Origin: JBEIUL01 sp044356865
Lineage (GTDB): Bacteria; Planctomycetota; Phycisphaerae; Phycisphaerales; SM1A02
Length of the DNA: 12,561 bases
Reading direction: 5' to 3'
Assembly: GCA_044356865.1 (NCBI GenBank)
Contig: JBIKVN010000079.1
Location: 1 to 12,561, forward strand
The notes below the pieces were generated by a model that saw only the letters and a list, made by a program, of their open reading frames with translations, did no database searches and had not been told where the DNA came from. Made by a program: the position numbers and the translations under genes. Positions within the stretch are counted from its first letter, which is position 1. Each line of letters begins with the position of its first letter. Shown here piece after piece: positions 6,416-12,147 of this stretch.

Positions 6416-8955
6416 GGGGTGATCGACGGCGAAAGGTTGTAGTCCCGGCGCAGGATTTCCTCTTCGCGCTGCAGCATCAGCTGGACCACCCGCCCGTAGC
6501 GGGCGATCACCGGGTCGCTCGAGGCGATCGCGGCCTCGACCACCGGATCGGACGAGCGGTCGGAGCGACGGATGAGGTAGGCCAGCCGCACGAGCGGATC
6601 GGGCGAGTCGCGTATCGCGTCGAGCGCCGGCCGCATCGGCGCGATGGTGTTGGGCATGATCGCCAGCAGCCACGCTTGGCTCGCCGTGTCGAGTTTCGGC
6701 ATGACCTCGGTGAGCAGGTCCCAAACCGGGGCGAGGGCTTCGACGGTTTCGGGCTTGAGACCGGAATTGGGCTGGGCGGCGCGGAAGGCCGCCGCCACCA
6801 ACTGGGCGAGATTCGCCAGGTCCTCGGCGGTCTCGGGGCTCCGGAGACGCCCGATCGCGGCGCTGATCCACTCCGGGCTCATGCGTACCCCGTCGGCCCG
6901 CAGCTGCGGCGCGTCGATCCGGTCGCCGAGCATCCCCGACTTCATGCCGCCGGCGGTCGCGACCCAGTTCAGGTAGCACCGCATGGTGGTGCTCGAACCG
7001 GTCGCGCAGAAGGTCGAGATCGCCTCGCCGACCTCGGTCGCGCTGAGATCGACGGTCATCGACTGCGTCGAACGCGGCGGCAGCACGAGCACGCGGTCGA
7101 TCCCGAGCATCTGGTACGGAAGCTCCGCCGCGGTCGGCCGCCCCGCCGACGAGACCGCGACCTGCGCCGCGACCATCGGCCGCACCGGGCCGCCGGGCGA
7201 GAGCGCCAGCGGGAACCGCGAGTTGTTCACGATCTCGAAGGTCACCGGGATCGGCTCGAACGCGTCGACGAGGGCCTCCGGGACGCGACAGCGAAGCAGC
7301 ACCGGCGAGCGGTTAGGGTCGAAGAGCTGGTCGAACTCGGGGGGAACCGACGCCGCGATGCCCTCGAGCTCGGCGGCGAGCGGACTCGCGGCAATCGGCG
7401 CGCCGAGGAGGGCGGCGAGCCGCTTCCCGGCCAGGATGCCGACGAGGGTGCTGCTGGCCGACTCGTACACCCCGCGGAGTTCGGTGGCCGCGTCGCGCTT
7501 CCGGCCCAACGCCTCGAGGGCGAGGGCCCGGCCGTAGCGGGAAAGCGGATCGGCCTCGGCGAACGGCGCCAGGATCCGATCGGCACCCGCCGGATCGCCC
7601 GATCGCAACGCGATCCACCCGTCGAGCCTCGCCTGGTCGCCCTCCGGAACCTCGACGTCGGATCCCGACTTCGCCAGCAGTTCCTTGGCCTTCTCCACAT
7701 CCTCGGCGATCGCCGCCCAGAAGAACGCCGAGTCGATACGAAGCTGCTGCAGATCCTCGGGCTTCATCTCGTCGCGATCGCGGGCGGTGGCCGCCGCCTC
7801 GAACGAAGCCTCGGCCTCGCGGAGCGACTTCGCGAAGTCGTCGGCGTTCCCGATCTCGCGCATGATCGCGGTACGGACCACCGCCTGCAGCCCGAGGGTC
7901 GGATACCGAACCCGCGAGAGGCGTTCGGCGTCGCCGAGCATCGCCGGATCCTGCTTCCCGAGCATCTCGCGCAGGAACGCATCCAGTTCACGCTGCCGCG
8001 CGAGCAGCAGTTCCATGGCCTCCCGCGGACGGCCATCGGCCCAGAGGGCCAAGGCCACCTCGGCCAGCAGCGGGTCGTAGACCTCGGCGGGACGGTTCAC
8101 ATGCACCGACTCGGCCGCGATCGCCAGAAACCGGGCCGCCCCCCGATACGCACCGTGCTCGAGCAGCAGCTGGGCGAACGCCCGCACCATGAGCTGGTCG
8201 GTCGGATTCGCGGTCATCGCGAGGGCGAGCAGTTCGGCTTCCTCGAGCGGACTCGCCGTGTTGCGGAAGTAGCCCGCGGCCATGATCGCCGCCGCGGGAA
8301 AGCTGGGGTCGAGGTTCACCGCGTCGGAGAGGGCGGCGCGAAAGCCGGCGAGGTCGCCGGTCCGCTGGAGCAGGAGCGCCAGTTCAAGCGAAAGTCGCGC
8401 CGCGACCGGTCGCCCCAGCTTCGCCACGTTCTCGGGAGCCAACATCCGCCGGAAGGCCCCGACCCGCCCTTCCGCGGTCGGCGACTGGTTGATGACATCC
8501 ATGAGCCGCTGCAGGCGCACCACTTCGTCGCCGGGCGCGAGGCGGGCGAGCCGCGCGGTGGCTTCTCGTCGAATCGACTCGAACTCGGGATCGCCGGACG
8601 CCCCCAGCGTCGCCACCCCCTGCCGCATGCGCCACGCCGCCTCGTTCTCGGGATCGAGGCGGGTCGCGGCCTCGGCAAGGATGAGCGACAGCTCAAGGTC
8701 GGCGAGCGAAACCTCGTCCTTGCGGATCGCCCGTGAGGCGTACATCGCGAGGGTTCGGGACAGACGCTTCCGCGAGGCGATCCGAACCGCTTCGGGAACC
8801 TGGCCGTCCGGGGCCCCCGAAGCGATGGGCGAAGGAGCTTGGGTGGGGGCCGGCGAGGTCATCCCACCTGCCGCCGCGGCCCCCCCCCATCCGGCCAGGA
8901 GAGACGCCATGGCCAGGAACGAAGCGGTGCGACTGGACGACTCGACAGCGGTCAT
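6412..8955 (-). CDS. Large secreted helical-repeat (TPR-like) protein of unknown function
   Basis: An 847-residue protein that I cannot assign to a named family. The start is the ATG at 8955, beginning MTAVESSSRTASFLAMASLL and giving a signal-peptide-like hydrophobic run (about 12-32) rich in Ala and Gly; a second in-frame ATG at 8910 is possible. A Pro/Ser/Ala-rich linker (33-52) follows. Residues 60-520 are helical pairs with TPR-like signatures such as AEAATRLDPENEAAWRM (94-110), AVNLDPSFPAAAIMAAGYF (212-230), and GRALALEALGRKRDAATEL (475-493). Residues about 548-665 change to beta-rich sequence (PVTFEIVNNSRFPLALSPGG), resembling an Ig-like sandwich, with Cys650 and Cys660 as a possible disulphide. 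The last 180 residues are helical again. It would work in the periplasm or at the envelope and heads a unit with the flippase-like gene. No Shine-Dalgarno or clear promoter was found upstream. Confidence 0.75.
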   Translation of the reverse strand: MTAVESSSRTASFLAMASLLAGWGGAAAAGGMTSPAPTQAPSPIASGAPDGQVPEAVRIASRKRLSRTLAMYASRAIRKDEVSLADLELSLILAEAATRLDPENEAAWRMRQGVATLGASGDPEFESIRREATARLARLAPGDEVVRLQRLMDVINQSPTAEGRVGAFRRMLAPENVAKLGRPVAARLSLELALLLQRTGDLAGFRAALSDAVNLDPSFPAAAIMAAGYFRNTASPLEEAELLALAMTANPTDQLMVRAFAQLLLEHGAYRGAARFLAIAAESVHVNRPAEVYDPLLAEVALALWADGRPREAMELLLARQRELDAFLREMLGKQDPAMLGDAERLSRVRYPTLGLQAVVRTAIMREIGNADDFAKSLREAEASFEAAATARDRDEMKPEDLQQLRIDSAFFWAAIAEDVEKAKELLAKSGSDVEVPEGDQARLDGWIALRSGDPAGADRILAPFAEADPLSRYGRALALEALGRKRDAATELRGVYESASSTLVGILAGKRLAALLGAPIAASPLAAELEGIAASVPPEFDQLFDPNRSPVLLRCRVPEALVDAFEPIPVTFEIVNNSRFPLALSPGGPVRPMVAAQVAVSSAGRPTAAELPYQMLGIDRVLVLPPRSTQSMTVDLSATEVGEAISTFCATGSSTTMRCYLNWVATAGGMKSGMLGDRIDAPQLRADGVRMSPEWISAAIGRLRSPETAEDLANLAQLVAAAFRAAQPNSGLKPETVEALAPVWDLLTEVMPKLDTASQAWLLAIMPNTIAPMRPALDAIRDSPDPLVRLAYLIRRSDRSSDPVVEAAIASSDPVIARYGRVVQLMLQREEEILRRDYNLSPSITP
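8880..8888 (-). repeat. Nine-base G homopolymer in the signal-peptide region
   Basis: Nine consecutive C on the plus strand, hence nine G on the coding strand, fall in codons 23-26 (Trp-Gly-Gly-Ala) of the helical-repeat protein. A change of one base would shift the frame before the mature protein, and both candidate ATG starts (8955 and 8910) lie upstream. The next in-frame ATG is at 8862 (Met32), after the hydrophobic run. The tract may be a slippage site or a place where the assembly is in doubt. Confidence 0.6.
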
Positions 8956-9028
8956 AAAGGGGTTTTCGGTCCCCGGACGACCGGAGCGACAGTCTCGGCG
9001 GGAACGAGGTCGGTCTCGATCCGATTCG

Positions 9029-9057
9029 TTGACACCATTCCTTTGCCCGGATAGCGT
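9029..9057 (+). promoter_or_regulatory. Sigma-70-type promoter, TTGACA - 17 bp - TAGCGT
   Basis: A perfect -35 box TTGACA (9029-9034) is followed by a 17-bp spacer and the -10 box TAGCGT (9052-9057), which keeps the conserved T, A and T. Transcription would start near 9064, about 46 nt before the ATG at 9110. It is the only promoter in the window with a canonical -35. It lies in the 154-bp gap between two divergent genes that both encode secreted proteins. I see no comparable promoter facing the minus-strand gene in this gap. Confidence 0.7.
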
Positions 9058-9066
9058 CCGCCCCTT

Positions 9067-9099
9067 CCCCGGCGACCCCGGGGCGCTTCCCCGAGAGGA
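9067..9099 (+). promoter_or_regulatory. 5'-leader hairpin and Shine-Dalgarno of the secreted helical protein
   Basis: CCCCGG (9067-9072) and CCGGGG (9078-9083) form a perfect 6-bp G/C stem with a 5-nt loop, beginning only about 3 nt after the predicted transcription start. An AGAGGA purine tract at 9094-9099 sits 10 nt before the ATG at 9110. A hairpin at the extreme 5' end could protect the mRNA, but nothing links it to a known riboswitch or leader class. Confidence 0.45.
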
Positions 9100-9109
9100 C
9101 CCTTTGCTC

Positions 9110-10243
9110 ATGGCTTTTCCCCTCCGGACGCTGACCCGTTCCTTCACCGGCTGCTCGCGATTCCCCGGCTGGCGGCCGTTGGTCGCCGCCGGTGCGGTCG
9201 CGTTGGTCCAGTCGATGGCCCTCGGACAGGCCCCGAACGTCGATCGTGCCCTCCTGACCGCTTCCAGCCCGCTGAGCGGCACCCAGACCACGGCCCTCAA
9301 GGACTTCGTCTCCCGCTGGGTGTCCGACATCGCTACCGCAAGCGACCCGGCCGAGGTGACGGCGGCCCGAAACGCCCTGACCGATCCCGCCCGTGATCCG
9401 TCGGCCACCCCGATCTTCCGGCGAGCCTATTCGGGGGCCGTTCTGGCCGAACTCGCCCCGATCGTCGAGGGGAAGGATCTCCGTCGGGCGGTGAACGGCC
9501 TGCAGGTCGCACGCTTCCTGCGTTCCCCCGAGTCGGTGGATCTGATCGCGGGGCGGCTCCAGCCGACCGCCGAGCCGAACCCGGCCAAGCGACTGGCGGC
9601 GGCAAGCGTCCTGGCCGCTGCCGTGCTCGATGCCGACCTCAGTGCGGTGCAGTGCGACGGCATCACCCGAAACCTCGTGGCGGCGGCGCGGGCGGAGACG
9701 GATGACCAGGTGCTCCTTCAGGAGATGAAGGTTCTCAACGGCATCGCCCGGCGGTCCAATCTGCCCCCGGCGACCGCCGAAGCCGCGCAGGCCGCGCAAG
9801 TGGCGATCTTCAGCGGTCTTGTGCAAGGCGTCGCAAGCAGCCCGAAGGCCGACCCCCGAATGGCCTCGGTAGCTCGGGCCCTCGTCTCGCTGCGGAACCA
9901 GTGGCTTGAGTTGTCGCGGCCTCAGGCTGCGAAGTTCGGACCGACCCTCGGGCCGACGATCGGGGCGGTCCTCGAGACCGCCAACCGGCATTGGGACAGC
10001 GCTCGCGAAGATCCAAGCGTGCAGTCGGCCTACGAGATCTCGGTCGCGACCGGCGAAACCCTGCTTCGCCTCATCGACCGCACCTTGCGTCCGAATGCGT
10101 ACCCGGCCCCCAAGCCCGGCGCGAAGGACGACGAGGCCCGCGTGCTTGCCTCCTCGTGGACGGGTGGCCTGAAGGACGCCTTCAGCGCCGAAGTCCAGCG
10201 ATGGAACGGCATCGTGAAGGCCGCGCCGTACGCGTCGAAGTGA
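9110..10243 (+). CDS. Secreted alpha-helical protein of unknown function
   Basis: A 377-residue protein with no recognisable family. The frame stays open far upstream, but the ATG at 9110 is chosen because of the promoter, the leader and the Shine-Dalgarno. The N-terminus has basic residues and then a hydrophobic run (WRPLVAAGAVALVQSMALGQA, 21-41 by position), consistent with a Sec signal peptide cleaved near ALGQA. The mature part is rich in Ala, Leu, Arg and Asp and reads as consecutive amphipathic helices, for example RRAVNGLQVARFLRS (125-139) and AKRLAAASVLAAAVLD (159-174), which resemble HEAT-like repeats. There is one internal Cys (182) and no catalytic motif that I can identify. It is divergent from the large helical-repeat gene; both products appear secreted and helical, so a shared envelope role is possible but unproven. 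Codon use matches the neighbours. Confidence 0.7.
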   Translation: MAFPLRTLTRSFTGCSRFPGWRPLVAAGAVALVQSMALGQAPNVDRALLTASSPLSGTQTTALKDFVSRWVSDIATASDPAEVTAARNALTDPARDPSATPIFRRAYSGAVLAELAPIVEGKDLRRAVNGLQVARFLRSPESVDLIAGRLQPTAEPNPAKRLAAASVLAAAVLDADLSAVQCDGITRNLVAAARAETDDQVLLQEMKVLNGIARRSNLPPATAEAAQAAQVAIFSGLVQGVASSPKADPRMASVARALVSLRNQWLELSRPQAAKFGPTLGPTIGAVLETANRHWDSAREDPSVQSAYEISVATGETLLRLIDRTLRPNAYPAPKPGAKDDEARVLASSWTGGLKDAFSAEVQRWNGIVKAAPYASK

Positions 10244-10262
10244 CGGACGGCTGACGGCCGGC
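10241..10262 (+). repeat. Tandem 11-bp direct repeat upstream of the oppA-like promoter
   Basis: TGACGGACGGC (10241-10251) is followed immediately by TGACGGCCGGC (10252-10262), identical at 10 of 11 positions. The period is about one helical turn, so both copies face the same side of the DNA. The first copy contains the stop codon of the preceding gene, and the pair covers the position where a -35 box would be expected. It could be an activator or repressor site, or chance in G+C-rich sequence. Confidence 0.4.
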
Positions 10263-10281
10263 CGCGGCTATGCTCCGGCCG
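10255..10281 (+). promoter_or_regulatory. Candidate leaderless oppA-like promoter inside a perfect 7-bp inverted repeat
   Basis: Hexamer TATGCT (10269-10274) would place transcription start at about 10281, next to the ATG at 10282. The arms CGGCCGG (10255-10261) and CCGGCCG (10275-10281) are perfect complements separated by 13 nt, and the hexamer fills the last six bases of that gap, exactly as at the GH57 promoter. The right arm directly abuts the start codon. No Shine-Dalgarno is visible. The ATG inside the hexamer (10270) is therefore judged not to be the start. Confidence 0.5.
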
Positions 10282-12147
10282 ATGCGGCTGCTGGCCCCTT
10301 TTCTCCTTCTCGCCGCCGCCGTCCTGATCGCGCTCCAGGCCGACCGCCCCCGACCGCGGGCCGACGTGGTTTTCGCCCAGCGTTCCGACTTCTTCACGCT
10401 CGATCCGCAGCGGATGTCCTACCAGCAGGACCTGCGGATGGCCGCGGCGCTCTACCAGACGCTGGTCACGCTCGATCCCGACGACTGCTCGTTCCTGCCG
10501 GGGGTTGCGAAGGATTGGGAGATTTCCGACGACGGCCTGACGTATTCGTTCCGCCTGCGTGAGGACGCCCGCTGGTCGAACGGCGACCCGGTGCTGGCGA
10601 GCGACTTCCGCTACGCGTGGCGAAGGGCCCTGCTGCCCGATTCGGCCGCGGACTATTCGGGGCTCTTCCTGAACGTGGCGGGGGCCGCCGAGTTTTTCGC
10701 GTGGCGGCAGGAGGCCCTCGCGGACTTCCCGAACCGCCCTTCGCCGCAGCCGGACGACGCGGCGAAGCTCTGGTCCGAGACCGAGCGCCGCTTTCGCGAG
10801 ACGGTCGCCTTCGAGACGCCCGACCCGCACACGATCGTGATCCGCCTCGTGAAGCCCGTCCCCTACTTCCTTGACCTGATCGCCTTCCCGGTCTTCAGCC
10901 CGGTGCACGAGGCGAGTGTCGCGGGCTTCACCTCGATCGACCCGACCAGCGGCCGCGTGCTGCAGAAGCACGGCTGGACGAAGCCGGGCAAGCTGGTCAG
11001 CAACGGGCCCTACCGGCTGGTCGAGTGGCGGTACAAGCGCGACCTGCGGATCGAGCGGAACGAGCACTACTGGGACCGCGCGAACGTCCCGTCGGACTCG
11101 ATCGAGACCCGCGTGCTCGAGGACGCGAACACCGTGGTGCTGGCCTGCGACACGGGCGGGATCGACTGGGTCGCCGACACCCTGGTCGAGTACCGGGCCG
11201 ACATGCTGGCCCAGCGGCGGGCGTACCTCGACCGGCACCGGACCGAGTTCGCGCGACTGCAGGCCGAGGGGCGCACCGTCGACGAGGCGGTGGCGGCGCT
11301 GCCCCCGCCCGGGCCGGGCGAACGGCGGAACATCCGCGGCTTCGATGCGTTCGGCACCGACTTCTTCTCGTTCAACTGCCGGCCCGAGCTGCCGGGCGGC
11401 CGTTTCAACCCGTTCAAGGATGCCCGGGTGCGACGGGCTTTCGCGCTGGCGGTCGACAAGAAGCTCATCGTCGAGCGGGTGACGCGACTCAACGAGCGGG
11501 TCGCCACCACCATGGTGCCGCCCGGCTCGATTCCGGGCTACGAGAGCCCCGCGGGTCTGGCGTTCGACCCGGCGCGGGCCCGGACCGAGTTGGCCGACGC
11601 GGGCTGGAGCGACCGCGACGGCGATGGGCTGGTCGAGGACGCCGAGGGCCGCCGCTTTCCGACGATCGACCTGCTGTTTTCCAGCGGCAACCCGCGGTAC
11701 AAGAACATTTCGCTCGCGCTCCGCGACATGTGGCGGGCGACGCTCGGCGTCGAGGTCGACCTGCGCGAGAAGGAAGGCAAGCTCTACAAGGACGACCTGA
11801 AGGGCGGCAACTTCATGATCGCCCGCGGCGGCTGGTACGGCGACTACGGCGACCCGACGACCTTCCTCGATCTCGCCCGCTCGACCGACGGCAACAACGA
11901 TCGCGGGTATCGCAATCCGGAGTACGACGCGATGCTCGACGCGGCGGCCGACGAGGTCGATCCGGCCCGACGGCTGGCCCGGCTGACCGAGGCCGAACGC
12001 TTCCTCGTCGAGGAGGCGATGCCGATGCTGCCGATCTGCCAGTACCTGACGATCTACATGTACGACCCGACCCGGTTCGAGGGCCTGACCGAGCATCCGC
12101 GACTCGAGCAGGAACTCGGCCGCTTCCGCGTGCGGGGCGCGCCGTGA
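10282..12147 (+). CDS. Oligopeptide-type ABC transporter substrate-binding protein (SBP_bac_5, OppA-like)
   Basis: A 621-residue extracytoplasmic binding protein that would capture peptides or similar solutes for an Opp/Dpp-type importer. Family 5 motifs are FFTLDPQRMSYQQD (37-50), AALYQTLVTLDP (55-66), LREDARWSNGDPVLASDFRYAW (92-113 by position), SNGPYRLVEWRYKRDL (240-255), FNPFKDARVRRAFALAVDKK (375-394) and GWYGDYGDPTTFLD (517-530). The N-terminus MRLLAPFLLLAAAVLIALQA is hydrophobic with no lipobox cysteine, so it is either a cleaved signal peptide or an uncleaved membrane anchor, unlike the lipoprotein form usual in Gram-positives. It is longer than E. coli OppA (about 543 residues), with extra segments near 138-175 and 305-352. 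The start at 10282 is preferred over the ATG at 10270, which lies inside the -10-like hexamer. The permease gene overlaps its stop by 4 bp. The ligand cannot be inferred. Confidence 0.9.
   Translation: MRLLAPFLLLAAAVLIALQADRPRPRADVVFAQRSDFFTLDPQRMSYQQDLRMAAALYQTLVTLDPDDCSFLPGVAKDWEISDDGLTYSFRLREDARWSNGDPVLASDFRYAWRRALLPDSAADYSGLFLNVAGAAEFFAWRQEALADFPNRPSPQPDDAAKLWSETERRFRETVAFETPDPHTIVIRLVKPVPYFLDLIAFPVFSPVHEASVAGFTSIDPTSGRVLQKHGWTKPGKLVSNGPYRLVEWRYKRDLRIERNEHYWDRANVPSDSIETRVLEDANTVVLACDTGGIDWVADTLVEYRADMLAQRRAYLDRHRTEFARLQAEGRTVDEAVAALPPPGPGERRNIRGFDAFGTDFFSFNCRPELPGGRFNPFKDARVRRAFALAVDKKLIVERVTRLNERVATTMVPPGSIPGYESPAGLAFDPARARTELADAGWSDRDGDGLVEDAEGRRFPTIDLLFSSGNPRYKNISLALRDMWRATLGVEVDLREKEGKLYKDDLKGGNFMIARGGWYGDYGDPTTFLDLARSTDGNNDRGYRNPEYDAMLDAAADEVDPARRLARLTEAERFLVEEAMPMLPICQYLTIYMYDPTRFEGLTEHPRLEQELGRFRVRGAP

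Noticed and set aside
6416..6979. N-terminal extension of the flippase-like protein to 483 residues
   Set aside because: The added residues lie out of frame inside the upstream gene, are Arg/Gly-rich and lack membrane character. The GTG at 6415 with a GTGA overlap is the better start.
6274..8736. An 820-codon open frame on the plus strand opposite the large helical-repeat gene
   Set aside because: Its composition is low-complexity Arg/Gly/Pro/His, it has no motif or start signal, and the minus-strand frame has a signal peptide, repeat structure and a coupled downstream gene.
8959..8974. GGGG/CCCC inverted repeat just upstream of the minus-strand start as another promoter-bracketing repeat
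   Set aside because: The arms are only 4 bp and no TANNNT hexamer lies between or beside them, so it does not share the geometry seen at 3739 and 10255.
8956..9408. N-terminal extension of the large minus-strand protein to 998 residues
   Set aside because: The extension would read through the divergent promoter and the start of the gene at 9110. The ATG at 8955 gives a sensible signal peptide.
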